DNA of 64,000 nt from Dactylonectria macrodidyma. Taxonomy: Eukaryota > Ascomycota > Sordariomycetes > Hypocreales > Nectriaceae. The DNA lies in NCBI GenBank assembly GCA_020744425.1, contig JAGMUV010000002.1:806001-870000 (forward strand), in the 5' to 3' direction. The notes beneath the pieces were generated by a model. That model worked only from the letters and a program-made list of their open reading frames with translations. It did not search any database and was not told where the DNA came from. How positions within the stretch are numbered: the stretch's first letter is position 1; the number at the start of each line of letters is the position of its first letter. This document shows positions 11,700 to 22,587 of the stretch, piece by piece. The position numbers and the translations under genes were made by a program.

Positions 11700-14660
11700 T
11701 GAGGCGCCTAGGCAGCTGAGACAAATTCGGACAGTTGTTGACAGATGGCAATCTGGCCGCCAACCGTCAGCACTGGTTGTTGCAAACACTCGCTCGCTTG
11801 ATTGATAGGCAACAGCTGTGCCTTGTTTGCTTCGGAAGAATTTTTGTTGCCGTTCACCACCCTTTTCCATTTATTCTCTCTGTATCACAACAAGCGCAAT
11901 TTTCCCTTTCTCCCCCGACACACACGTATTATATACCGCGCAACCGATCTTTCCTACTTCTGTCCTCATTGCTTGACCCTCCCCCTTCTTCCGTCGTTTC
12001 GGTTCAGGTTATTCCTGACGGAGGATGATCCCTGGCATGGTGCTGATCCGCTCGGATCCCCCGACCCCAAACCTCTGACTCTAGAGGACATTTGCGAATT
12101 TGCTCGACATAACGTCAGTCGCTTGGCCTTCAATGGCATCGATCTCGGTCGTCTGCAGCACTCTGTTACATCCAACTCAGGTGCTGACAGTCTCCTCTCG
12201 CGCGACCATCGAACCGATGCCCTGATTGCTGTCGCTGCTGAAGAACCCTACCATCAACACCAGCGCTCTTTGGCATCACCATCGACGCTTATGCATTTGC
12301 TGGTGACCCCCTCCATCGTTCAGCTTAGTGAGGCCGATATTAATATATACGGCATAGCTATGGGCGGTACATTGTTCCGACACCAGTACATTGCGGTGTC
12401 ACCCGTTGGCATCCGCGAGTACTGTCCAGACATCGGCACCTCTGTCTCTCTCTACCTCAGAGTCAATTGCGCCATGCATGCCATCCCCTACGAGACCAGA
12501 ATATCAGAAACTTGGAAGGTCAAGCTCGCTCTGTCTATTGAAACAGAAATGCGCGCTGTTGTCGGCCGTGCGGAGGCCGCTGAAGGCATCTATCAAATGC
12601 AGCTCACGTCTCTCGAAATGGAGGTAAACCTCGATTAAAGTAAGATCGACACCGTGGCCAGAAAGCTGCGTACCATTTATGACGAAGTGCTCTATCAGCA
12701 TGCTGAATGAAGCTTTTCTCTTGTTTGTCAAAGAGGTTGATCTGACTTCACGCGTTGCATTTCCCGACGAGGAAGAGGATGTCCAGCGAAGGCATTCTGC
12801 ACGTCTTTTGGTAGACAAGATCCGACAACAACCAGGCGAGGATGGTATTGCATAGAGTGCCCGCATTCTTGCCTGGATTAGCACACAAGGCGCTGTACTC
12901 TTGCCCAAAGTAGAGACTGACTTTGGAGATGCTTTCCGGGCTATGCGTATCCCACTGCCTCACGGCGTGAGAGCTGACGTTGCCCTGTCTTCAGTTAGTA
13001 CTCTTCGACAGTCTAACTGGATCTATGGCTTCAAACGACCTGTCGCTCGGTACGATATCCCCTACAATCCTTTGGTTGGTAATATCCAAACTACCTTCGA
13101 GTCGCTCTTCGATGAAGATGGCAAAGGCACATCACCACCTCAGACATTCAAGTTGTGAATCTGGTATGAAGACCCTGACACGACGATCAAGGCATAGTGT
13201 CATGCAGTTACTGCTATGAATAACTTGCCTGAAGGGTGCAGAGCGGCCCAGTGGTGCGACTACATCATCGACTTCACTCATCCTGAGCGAATTACCTCCG
13301 GCCATCTCAAAGCGTATCCCGAACTCTCTCACCGTATTGCTGATGATAAGAACTTTTACGATGCTGATATGGCAGCTGCTACTAAAGCGCTTGAGTTAAT
13401 TCTAACTGGCTTTATGGTTGTTAATAGATATCCTGGTGCTGGAATGTCAACTTGGGCAACTGAGGTTTGTGATGCAGTCGTCATGCAATCCATCAATCCA
13501 ACCTGGGTGGTTACAGTCTATCACTGTTGCTTCCGACCCTGCCGACGAAACCGTCACGACTATTGTTGATCTTGCTACTTCCGAAGAAGAAATCTCTTGA
13601 TCAAATGGCAATCCTTCCGTGTGGGCCAACCAAATGGTGTTGTCAATCTTTCTATTTCTTTTCTGAGTCTTGCTATCCGCACAGTTAACTATTCATGTTG
13701 CTATCTGCACCGCATTTCTAAATAAAACCCCTTCTCCTTACCTAAAAAATGTAATCCTAATCAATATTTTAAAGTTATTCAATATTAGGGATAAGGGAAC
13801 CTAAATGAAGGTAACATTTTGCTAATTTAGGGACGGCTTTGCCGCAGTTAGGCTCGCGGGCTATTGCGATGTGCTGTGCGGATAGCAATAGTTGACTATG
13901 CGAATAGCAATAGTTGACTATGCGAATAACAATATGCTTCTTTTTACTCTTACTAACGGAGGCGCGTTGAACAGTCAGCCCCAGGTTGGAACAACTCGAA
14001 CGCTGCTTAAGATATCATCATGCTAGATGCTGGGGGTTCCGAAGATATATTGGGGACTGAGACTAGGATGGGGAGGATCTCCTGGAGCACCCCGTCCACC
14101 AAGCTTTCGGGAGATGCGCGAGCACGGATTGCCAAACTATCAAGCGGCAAGACTGCCATCCACATCTTCCCTTGGAGTCGCAAGGTTGCGAACGTCTTAG
14201 ACGCCGATGCCACCCCTCCACCAGACGCTGATACAGCAACTCACCAAACACCTCAACATCACTTATCAGCGACCAACTACGCCAAGCATCGCCAGAGCAA
14301 ATGGAACAAAACCAGCCCTGCAGCTGATAAAAATTCCTTGTCAGAGTTTGCAGAGTCATTCCTTGCCGACTCTTCCGAGGCCTGTTTCGAACAAGCCCTT
14401 GGCATGGAAGAATTCGCAGAGAATCCACAAGCTTTCGACGAGACTCGTGCCGAGAACATGGCTTCCATTCGCACTCTCCTTGAACATGGCCTGGGCCGTG
14501 TTGATGCCACTGTTGGAACCCCTGTGGCATTGGCTTAGTTGTTGCATCATATCTTAACTTGGAAGCCGGATCTCTTGTGATCGACGAGGCCGGAAGTGGT
14601 TGCGGTCCCGCAAACAACTTTGATTGCCCACTCTTCACAATTTGTCACAACCTTGACCTT
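11700..14660 (+). pseudogene. decayed SF1 (UPF1-like) helicase-type gene, copy 1
   Basis: A run of protein-like segments in shifting frames, broken by stops. Main pieces: 12027-12638 (LTLEDICEFARHNV... to MEVNLD), 12750-13158, 13216-13600, then 14200-14660. The last piece holds GTPVALA, a TAG at 14536-14538, WKPDLL and, one base out of frame, VIDEAG. This is the layout of helicase motif II (Walker B DEAG) in DNA2/NAM7/UPF1-like superfamily 1 helicases. A promoter-like ATTATATA at 11928-11935 and a pyrimidine-rich leader precede it. The segment 14474-14590 aligns base for base with 27621-27736 (second copy), which keeps CAG where this copy has TAG. A small palindromic element at 13669-13934 interrupts it. 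The N-terminal pieces are not recognised; the helicase call rests on the motif II region only. Confidence 0.55.
13669..13934. mobile_element. MITE-like palindromic element with 22-bp iterons
   Basis: The left end (13669-13714) carries TTGCTATCCGCACAG and TTGCTATCTGCACCG. The right end (13868-13934) carries the same motif in reverse complement: CTGTGCGGATAGCAA, then two further 22-bp copies of ATAGCAATAGTTGACTATGCGA. The roughly 150-base centre is AT rich and non-coding. The termini are inverted and iterated, as in non-autonomous DNA transposons. It lies inside the decayed helicase-like gene. I could not fix a target-site duplication by eye. Confidence 0.5.
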
Positions 14661-15194
14661 AAGCAGGAGGGGTCGCGTGACAGTTGAATTTACGCCTCAT
14701 CAGTATATGGCTGCACAATTCGCGTCGGTAGTGGTACGTATATAAGAGGTTCAATACATCGACAATGCTGACATTAATTTCGCTAGCCAAGAAAACAACC
14801 CCTAGAAAGCGATCAATATTAGACACGAAAGACTCGTTAATTGTCATTCAAATGCACAGGATTCGAATCAAAGCTATACACAGGGTGGGTAACAGCGCAG
14901 AGGCGTCGCAGCATGCCGGAGATTGCTTGCAGAGGTTCTGGCTAGGAGGGTACGATTAGAGTCCAGGGAGGAGGAATGAAAAGGGCTGAGTGTCATAAAA
15001 GTGAAAGCCTGGCTGAGCACCGCAAGCGGTGCGCATTATCAACTTGGATGAGTGGGGTGACGGCCCTGCCATGCTAAGAGACCAATGGGGGGCTTGATCG
15101 CTGTACGAGCCAGTATTCAACGCACTGGTAATGGGAGGAGTCGAGAGAACCATTTGAGCCCCTTGAATTAGGGAGAAAGATTGATATTTTTGGC
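14661..15194. other. intergenic between helicase relic and GH95 gene
   Basis: No supported gene. The first 100-200 bases may still belong to the decayed helicase-like copy; the last part is probably the 3' untranslated region of the minus-strand GH95 gene ending at 15195. Confidence 0.4.
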
Positions 15195-17540
15195 CTAATC
15201 GGAAAAAACCACTGCTTCAATTCCCGCGGCGCGAGAAGGGATCCAGGCATGATTGCCAGATGGTGTGGAAACTCGTGCTCTCAAAGGTTCCTTGTCCACT
15301 GGTGTCATGGTTGGTGGTTGGATCCTTCCCTCTTCCCACGTAAAGCTAACTAACCAGCCGCCTTTGACCCCGACATCCTCGAGTTGACCACTGCTCCATT
15401 TGGCTGGACACGCCGGGAGTAAGGAGATGGCTGTAAAAGGTCCCTCTCTGTCGTGGTCGATTCTCGACTGCAGGAAGCATTCGACGATCCCTGCGCAACC
15501 TCCGAAGTTCCCGTCGATCTGGAATGGCGGATGGCTGTCAAGAAGGTTGGGTAGAGTTGAGCTCTCCAGCAGTTGGTCCATGTGCTTGCCACATCCTTCG
15601 GCATCTCGCAGTCGCGCGTGGAGATTCAGCAACCAGGCTCGGCTCCATCCCGTGTGGCCTCCTCCGTGCTCGGCTCTTCGATCAAGAACCTTACGTGCAG
15701 CCTTGGCTAGCTCTGGTGTAGTGTCGGGGTGGATGATGTTGCCTGGATAGAGTCCAAACAGATGCGAGACATGACGGTGTCCCGGTTCGTGCTCGGCGTA
15801 GTCCTCAAGACCCCATTCCTGGATGAGACCTGCTTGGTTGATCTGGATGTCGGGCAGACGCGGATTGAGAGGATTGGATGGGTTGAGAATTTCGTGGACC
15901 CTGCCTAGGAGGTTATTGTGTGTCGACGACGGAAGTTTCTCGTGGCTCCAGATGTACTGTTCGAATGCAATGCGGATGATGCTGATGTCAATAACAGAAC
16001 CTTCGCAGAGAATACCCGTCGAACCGTCGTTCGAGATGAAGGTGTTTTCCGGCGAGAGTGATGGACATGTCACCAGGTGCTTGCCATCCTTAGAAGGTAT
16101 GAGGAAATCCACGATGAACTCGATGCATCCCTCTAGCAGAGGCGCGACCTGCTCATGAAGCAGACGATCATAACGATACTGCAGCAATTCCACGAGGCCC
16201 ATACACAACCACACGCCACCAAGTGGCCACAGAGTCGACGGCATCCACTTGTCAGCAGGATCCGTGTCGGCCCAAATGTCTGTGTTGTGGTGCGCACACC
16301 ACCCTCTGCAACCATACATGGTCTTCGCGGTGATCTCTCCTCTGACGGCCATGCGCTGGAGTAGGTTGAGCAGGGGAAGAGCGGATTCAAACAGATTGCT
16401 GGGGCCAGCAGGCCAGTAGTTCATCTGGATATTGATGTTGATAGTGAACTTGCAACCCCAGGGCGGAGAGAAGGACGGGTTCCATATCCCCTGGAGATTT
16501 GCAGGCAAGGCCTTGGAAGTGTTGCGGCTTGACGAGATGAGGAGATAGCGTCCGTAGTTGTGGTAGAGCGCGACAAGCCCGGGATCTCGATGATCCTTGA
16601 TTCGTTCATCCGTCGGTATGTGACATGCATTAGGTTGCAGACTAAGACTCGTTCTCGTGAACAATTCCTGGTAGTCTTTAAGGTGTGTAGCCACGAGGTT
16701 TTCCCAGGGTTTCCTCAGCGCGGCATCGACCCTCTGTCCTGCCGTAAGCTCTGGGTCTTCGTGTCTATAGGTGGTGTAGGATCCGATGGCCACCACGCAT
16801 GACGAAGCATGAACGATCAGGCTGCCTCCAATTGCTTCCACAGAGCCATCTGCAGGTACGCAGACTCCGAGCACGATGCATAATTTGTTGCTATTGCGAC
16901 CGCCGGGGGTGGCGTGCAAGACAATGCGGTTGCCAGCGGAGCGGACACTGTCGAGAAACTCGTTGGAGTCCCATTCCTGCTCTCCAACGCGGTTCAGCCG
17001 AATGACGAAACGGATCGGCTTTGAGGATGTGATTCGAGTAGCGAGTATGCCGTCTGGATAACTGGCAAAGCTCTGTCTTTCATGTGATATGCCACCGTGG
17101 TCATATTTGACTGTGTGTACGGCGGTTTCAAGGTCAAGAAAGCGACGATAGTTGGTCACTTCCCCATTGTGTCCAAACTCGACATAGCAACTCCCCAGCG
17201 GCTCGTAGTGTCTCATGGTCGCCGGTGACGAGAAGAAGGCCGTCCGGACCAGCTCTTCAGCCTCGGCATGTTTCGCATCTCTGATGAGTTGGCGCAACGT
17301 AGGGAGGTGCTTGAAGGCGTCCCTGGGAGTTCGGTCCTGGGCACCGCCATACCAGACAGAGTCTTCGTTCAGTTGCCATAACTCTGTTGATGGCCGCCCG
17401 TGAATCATACAGCCAAGCCGGCCATTGCCGATGGGGAGTGCCTGAGCCCACTCCGTTGCCGGGCCCGAGTAGTGGAGGTGGAGGCGGCGATCAGTCTCCT
17501 CTGTTTGACCAGTCTGATCCTGCCGATGAGTTTGATCCAT
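15195..17540 (-). CDS. GH95 alpha-L-fucosidase, intronless, no signal peptide
   Basis: A 781-residue single-exon protein of glycoside hydrolase family 95, which releases alpha-1,2-linked L-fucose (some members take galactose) by an inverting mechanism. N-terminal beta domain: LHYSGPATEWAQALPIGNGRLG (about 21-42) and WQLNEDSVWYGG (55-66). The catalytic (alpha/alpha)6 domain shows TININIQMNYWP with candidate Asn368 and Asn370, QEW with candidate general acid Glu575 followed by EPGHRHVSHLFGLYPG, and QIDGNFG with Asp676. These match the N/N/E/D set of the Bifidobacterium enzyme. Length is normal and all motifs are present. The N-terminus is polar (MDQTHRQDQTGQ), with no secretion signal, so it is probably intracellular, acting on imported oligosaccharides. 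It is divergent from the sugar transporter at 18369, with 828 bases between the two starts. Confidence 0.93.
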   Translation of the reverse strand: MDQTHRQDQTGQTEETDRRLHLHYSGPATEWAQALPIGNGRLGCMIHGRPSTELWQLNEDSVWYGGAQDRTPRDAFKHLPTLRQLIRDAKHAEAEELVRTAFFSSPATMRHYEPLGSCYVEFGHNGEVTNYRRFLDLETAVHTVKYDHGGISHERQSFASYPDGILATRITSSKPIRFVIRLNRVGEQEWDSNEFLDSVRSAGNRIVLHATPGGRNSNKLCIVLGVCVPADGSVEAIGGSLIVHASSCVVAIGSYTTYRHEDPELTAGQRVDAALRKPWENLVATHLKDYQELFTRTSLSLQPNACHIPTDERIKDHRDPGLVALYHNYGRYLLISSSRNTSKALPANLQGIWNPSFSPPWGCKFTININIQMNYWPAGPSNLFESALPLLNLLQRMAVRGEITAKTMYGCRGWCAHHNTDIWADTDPADKWMPSTLWPLGGVWLCMGLVELLQYRYDRLLHEQVAPLLEGCIEFIVDFLIPSKDGKHLVTCPSLSPENTFISNDGSTGILCEGSVIDISIIRIAFEQYIWSHEKLPSSTHNNLLGRVHEILNPSNPLNPRLPDIQINQAGLIQEWGLEDYAEHEPGHRHVSHLFGLYPGNIIHPDTTPELAKAARKVLDRRAEHGGGHTGWSRAWLLNLHARLRDAEGCGKHMDQLLESSTLPNLLDSHPPFQIDGNFGGCAGIVECFLQSRIDHDREGPFTAISLLPACPAKWSSGQLEDVGVKGGWLVSFTWEEGRIQPPTMTPVDKEPLRARVSTPSGNHAWIPSRAAGIEAVVFSD

Positions 17541-18368
17541 CGCGCGATGTCACTGGAACCAAGGCCCGAGATGCCGTCAAAATAGCCAGCAAGCGTGACT
17601 AGGCTCTGGCTCGTTGCAGTGAGACAGGTGTGTCAATTGGTCGGGCGATCGAGGGGGCTCTTGTTTAAGACAAAGGTCCCCCGTTGACAGCGTCCAAGGT
17701 GAATCATCTGATAGCCCATTTACCGGGTGGAGACCGGCTAAATCCCCAGGTTCTCGTGAGTCTGGGGTTATCATTTGAGCGCTACTGAGTTGAGTGGATG
17801 GAAAAACTGGGATGAATTGCATGTTGGATGCGGGGATCCCGGCACCCATCTGCAAGGCGTTGGGGTAGTCTTCTCCGATGCAACCAATGATAATTCACTG
17901 CGATGCTGCATTGAACCCGTTCGTGGTGCTTAGATCCGTGCTACTCGCGGCGGCAACTGTTGCCGTGATGGCTTCACGGCCCAGCAGTCCGGTCCCCCAC
18001 TGTTTGGTTGACTCGTCGACAGGCTACCAAGTGAGGGGCGATTGGGCCAGCAGACGCAATCAGTCGATACCGACATATCGGTAGGAGCCAAGACGCGTAA
18101 TTTATCCAAGTTTTCGGATAGCTGCGTGGTGGAGAAATGCCGACAAGGCTAAAAGGTAACATTGCATGCGATCTGGAGATGGGGGATCAGCCGTGCAATT
18201 CTATATAAGTCTCACGAATCAAATTTGCCAGTTGCACCGTTTTGATCTGCATATCAACCCTAATATTACCCAGATATTGGGGAATTGGTTATATTACGCC
18301 CCCGTCCTCTCATCTCTTGGTTCTCTGCTTTCGCCTTTGCACCCTAGACAATTGGAGGCGTTGCGACC
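17541..18368. promoter_or_regulatory. bidirectional promoter between GH95 and sugar transporter
   Basis: These 828 bases separate two divergent ATGs. TATATAA at 18202-18208 fits a TATA box about 160 bases upstream of the transporter start. CTGGGG near 17762 and GTGGGG (reverse strand) near 17993 match the SYGGRG consensus of the carbon-catabolite repressor CreA/CRE1. This would suit sugar-use genes, but the motif is short and common. Confidence 0.4.
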
Positions 18369-20274
18369 ATGGCGGCTGTCGACGACACCAAACACGCGGC
18401 GCATCATTACGATGATGTCGCCGAGGCTAACAAGCTTGGTGTGGACGTTGGTGAGGTTGTCGCCCACAGAATTACCGACGAGGATCTCTTGAGGCAGTCT
18501 CAACAGTCTTTGACCATCTACTCCAAGACTGGCTTCCGCATCTGTCTTATTATGGTAAGATGGCGCGGATTCACATGATAATAGTATTGGGACTTGGTAG
18601 CGCTGACAATCACTCAGGTCTGTATGGGCTTCAATCAGGCGGCCTATGGAGTTGACTGGGGAGTCGTTGGCGGCATCAATGCATTCGACCGCTGGCACCT
18701 CTACTACGATTTCGAGACGACTGGCGTCATCATCAGCACCATCAACGCTCTTATGCAGATTGGTATCTTTGTGGGAGCCCCGTTCCTCGCTCTCAGCGAT
18801 GTCATCGGCCGACGTGGTGTCAACTTTGCCGGCAACTTCCTCACCATCATCGCTGCTTTCATGCAAGCTTTTGCGCCCAATTTGCCAACTCTTTACGTTG
18901 CCCGACTCATTTTGGGCTTTGGTACAGCTCTGTGTACGGCTCCGCAGTACGTTGCTGAGGTGGCCCCCGTCCACCTCCGTGGCCGCATCGTCGGTATCTT
19001 CGGCGCCTGCTTCCAAGTCGGCTCTTTGATGATGCTCGGAGTCATGATGGCATTGACTAGATGGGAGAGTGATTGGCAATGGCGTATGGCTTTCATGCTC
19101 CAGTCGGTCTTCCCTTTCTTCGTCTGCGTCACCATATACTGGTGGTGCCCAGAATCACCCCGATTCTTGATCATGAAAGGAAAGGTCCAGAAGGCCCGAG
19201 AGGTCATTGCAAAGTATCAAACAACTAATAATGACATCAATGATCCCATTGTACCAATGGTCATTGCCCAAATTGAGCAGTCTCTCGAAAATTCGCAAGC
19301 GAAAACCCTCACTGCCGCATATGACTTCCGCGTCTTCTTCACCCGCGCCGTCGGCTTCAGGACGACTGTTCTTTTAATCTATTCATTATTTCAGAGCTGG
19401 AATGGAGGAGGCATAATTGTTCGTAACTCCCTTTCCTTTAATCCAAGAATTGCGGTTGTGGCGATCATTTTCGTGGTGGGCATTATGGTCGACATTGGGT
19501 AACATCCACCACGCTCGCGCAGAGCATGGAGGGAAAACTCCAGGTTGATCAGAAAGCTTACCATCAACTGAAGAAGCCATTAAACTAAACGAGTTTGCAA
19601 TTGCTAACCAGTTCTCGTCTTCATAGGGCTATTATCTCACTCCCGCTCTCCAAACAGTCGGAATCGAGAAGACCCTCGATCAACTCGGCATCACCCTTGG
19701 CTCGACTGGCCTTTACTTTGTCTTCACATTGGTTGGAGCATACATCGTTGACATATTCCGTCGAAGAACTCTTGTCTTTGTCGGAATTGGCCTCATGGTC
19801 ACTTTCCAGGTTGCTGTCACCATCACTAGCTGGCGGTACGACGTTGAACCGACCAAGACGAGCGCCATTCTCATGGTCTTGTGGGTATACTGCTTTCAAA
19901 TTTGCAGTGCCAGTTGTATCGCAACCATGCACAATCTTTACCCCGTCGAGCTTCTATCACTTTCGCTGCGAGCGAAGGGAATGGGACTTTACGCCATGTT
20001 TCAGGGCGCGGCTGGTGTCGTCCACACATACGGTATAGGCGTCGGCATCGGAAAGGTGGGATACAAGATTTGGGTCGTATACATCGTGTACAACTCTCTC
20101 CAGGCACTGATCGCCTATTACCTGTTCCCAGAAACCAGCAAGCTATCTTTGGAGGAAATCGATGCTATCTTTGAGACAGCTGGTGAGAGGCCCGTTCCTC
20201 TCTCATTGAAGATTTACAAGGCAAGACAAGAGAAATTGAGGTTGGAGAGAGAAGCAGTGGAATCAGCCATCTGA
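18369..20274 (+). CDS. MFS sugar porter (hexose/lactose-permease-like)
   Basis: Three exons: 18369-18554, 18618-19418 and 19627-20274, giving 544 residues. All junctions are in phase 0. The second intron (208 bases) removes a non-family stretch and joins SWNGGGII to GYYLTPALQTVG, the expected family sequence. The 12-TM sugar-porter family is shown by DVIGRRG (loop 2-3), the PESPRFL motif after TM6, RAKGMG, and PETSKLSLEEIDAIFE at the C-terminus. It is a plasma-membrane proton-coupled sugar or glycoside importer; substrate is not predictable from sequence. Its divergent partner is a GH95 alpha-fucosidase, which suggests uptake of a fucosylated or related saccharide. The N-terminal 55 residues are hydrophilic and cytosolic. 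Confidence 0.92.
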
Positions 20275-20913
20275 GGCGTAGTGGTCTTGGTTCCATGGAC
20301 GTGGGAAGAGCGCGAAGTACTTTTGAGCTTGGGATCTCTAGCTGCCAAATTGATCAAATGGTTCGACTATGTGCACTTGTAGATCCTTGTAGATCATGTT
20401 CCAATGATGACCAAAATTTGTTCCGTCGAATTGAAGTTATATACGACAGAATTTTGCAAGGGCCACAACAACCGGGCTTTCTCAAGGACTTTAGTGGGAG
20501 AGTTGAGCAACGTCCAACACTTAGTGCTAGCCAGATGAATGAACTTTCGTAAACCACAATAGTGAGTCACATTTACTGTCCCCAATCATTAAATTGGGAC
20601 TTATTACTACGGCTCTCTTGGGGTGATGTGTCGAATCCATTGGACATGAGATAGAAACAAGTGAGCTAAGCTGGGATGTTACCCACGTGCTGGAGTACAC
20701 GCAATGCCCAAGTAGACTCATCTATCCTTGACAAACGGGCACATCATACATAAGTTGGATCTAAGCGAAACCACGAGACGCGGGTTCTCAACACCGGTCT
20801 ACGAGCACGAACTGAACGAAAGTTGCGATGTCTCTTCATTGCTACCGTAGAGGTCGCTTTGGCTGACTCAATTGATGATGGGCAGAGACTTTGACGATAT
20901 CAGGTAAATAACC
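20275..20913. other. intergenic, convergent 3' ends
   Basis: About 640 bases between the transporter stop (plus strand) and the ABM-like gene stop (minus strand). No coding sequence, repeat or RNA gene is recognised. Confidence 0.5.
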
Positions 20914-21684
20914 TCACTTCCAGAGCCAGCCTTTCCCGTTCGGAGCATAGCCTTTCGCGTCCATGCTCGCAACGCACGCCTTTACCGATCCCCAGAATGC
21001 CTGGAGCAAGTCTCCACGCAGCCACGCTTCCCAAACCTCACGACTCTTGTACCGCGCAAAGATCCTGGCTCCCGTATCGTTGTCGAGCGACTTCAGCCCC
21101 AGGAAAGTTAACACCTCGCCTGACCCGTCGCGCTGCTGCTCCTCTACCATCGAGCACAGCAGTCGTAACGCCCCCAGAAGCTCTGCCCGCGCCGCGCCGT
21201 CGACGCATCGAATCTGGATGTCGTGCATGAGGCCGCACTCAGTCTTCTTCCCGCTAAGGTCCAGGAAGCCGCCGACCGCTGCGAAGTGGGTGAGATCGAG
21301 ACCCGTTGTCATGGTTGGGCCAGCGTTGGGAAGGAATGTTGTCGTCATGACCTCAGATTTGAGATGCACATCATATAAGTCCTCTCGGGTACGATAGCCC
21401 TCAAAGGCGAGCATGTTGTCGGTGCGAGATGGGTTCGAGGCGTGTTCAAGGGGAATGCCAAAGTAATACGTCAGTGTGTTTGGTTCGTTGTCGAAGACAT
21501 ACTCAGCGAGTGTGTCGTACGCGGCTTGCCACTTGAAGATGAGGTCAATTAGTAGTCTGAAATGTGACAAGAGTATCCTGGAACAACGAAACTCTGAGTA
21601 TCATACGTCATCATATCTATCGGGAACAATATTGCAGTTCCCGAAGAGAAAAAACCGGTCAGTCAATGGGATTGTGGTGGCCAT
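20914..21684 (-). CDS. ABM/EthD-like dimeric alpha-beta barrel protein
   Basis: Two exons on the minus strand, 21684-21607 and 21531-20914, giving 231 residues. The 75-base intron joins VPDRYDD to WQAAYDTLAEYVF in phase 0; other acceptors break the frame. The sequence has two ferredoxin-like halves. The first is about 8-120 (RFFLFGNCNIVPDRYDDWQ, NEPNTLTYYFGIP, FEGYRTREDLYDVHLKS). The second is about 125-230 (THFAAVGGFLDLS, EEQQRDGSGEVLTFLGLKSLD, ARYKSREVWEAWL). This matches fungal antibiotic-biosynthesis-monooxygenase-like proteins often found in catabolic or secondary-metabolite clusters. There is no signal peptide. The catalytic role is uncertain: members act as cofactor-free oxygenases or have no known activity. 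It lies between the sugar porter and the TRI12-type pump. Confidence 0.75.
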
Positions 21685-22587
21685 GTTCTAATCTTGCTCG
21701 AAGAACAAACTCTGACAAGTGATGAGGCGAGACAATTTATGAGAAAATCAGAACTGTACAAGACTTTTTTACGGTTGGAGCTGACTGCTGCTTTTATCTT
21801 GGACAGTGAAAGGAAGCTCATTTTCCCTGGCGCCAGCCATGCCTCCAAGCTGTTGTCTACCATCCCGACCAACCATCTACCATCCGTCAGGCATTCTGTA
21901 TCCTGTACAGATCCGTCGCAGCCCACTGCCCGGAGCGGATCTCCCTTCGCAGTACTCCTAGGATGATTGTTACCCCACACAAGGCTTCCTGTGATCAGAT
22001 TCAGGGTGTCATGATGCATTTATTTCCCGTCCTGTGATGAACATACCCCTCTCCCATCTCCTTTCTACCAATAAACTAGCAGAGCCGATTCATTCCCCGC
22101 GAGAGGAGGGTCCGGGAATATTGTTGGCAATACCTTCGCCAAATGGCTTCCATGTTGGTGGGTGCCGTTGGCCGACAAGCCAGGTACAAGGCGTTGGCGT
22201 GGTGTGAGGCTTTCGGGTTCCGTTACCCGCTGCTACGTGATCGCAGGAGTCAGCCTCGCATCTTGTCAGCCGACTGAGAGGATGAACTACAAGCCTTGCC
22301 TAGGCATAGCGTATCTTTCAGGATGGCTTGTTGAGCGGACGACTGTGTACGCTTGTCGGATGATGAGCACTATAACGGACACCTGAACATTCTAACTGAG
22401 ACAGAAACTAGGAGCATAATGATGCCTAGACAGACAATTTAGGGCTCACAATTTATTCAGCGGTAGCCTAGATACCAGCGCTTCACGCTCTCGCCGTACC
22501 GCAGTTCTCGATCTTTTACCCGTATTTAATCGAGACATTTTTCTAGCTTATGCTACCCTAATCTTTCCCACAGGTTTAAACTACCAA
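21685..22587. other. intergenic, includes promoter of the ABM-like gene
   Basis: About 900 bases between two minus-strand genes. It holds the ABM-like gene's upstream region and the 3' flank of the TRI12-type gene. No other coding sequence, RNA gene or repeat is seen. Confidence 0.45.

Noticed and set aside
12027..13600. Possible endogenous viral or retroelement coding sequence
   Set aside because: The first pieces are unfamiliar and were considered as viral, but the aligned downstream part shows a helicase motif II of cellular UPF1-like type, and the promoter is shared between copies; no reverse transcriptase, integrase or capsid feature is visible.
18294..19079. Minus-strand frame of 261 codons
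   Set aside because: Antisense shadow of the sugar-porter exons.
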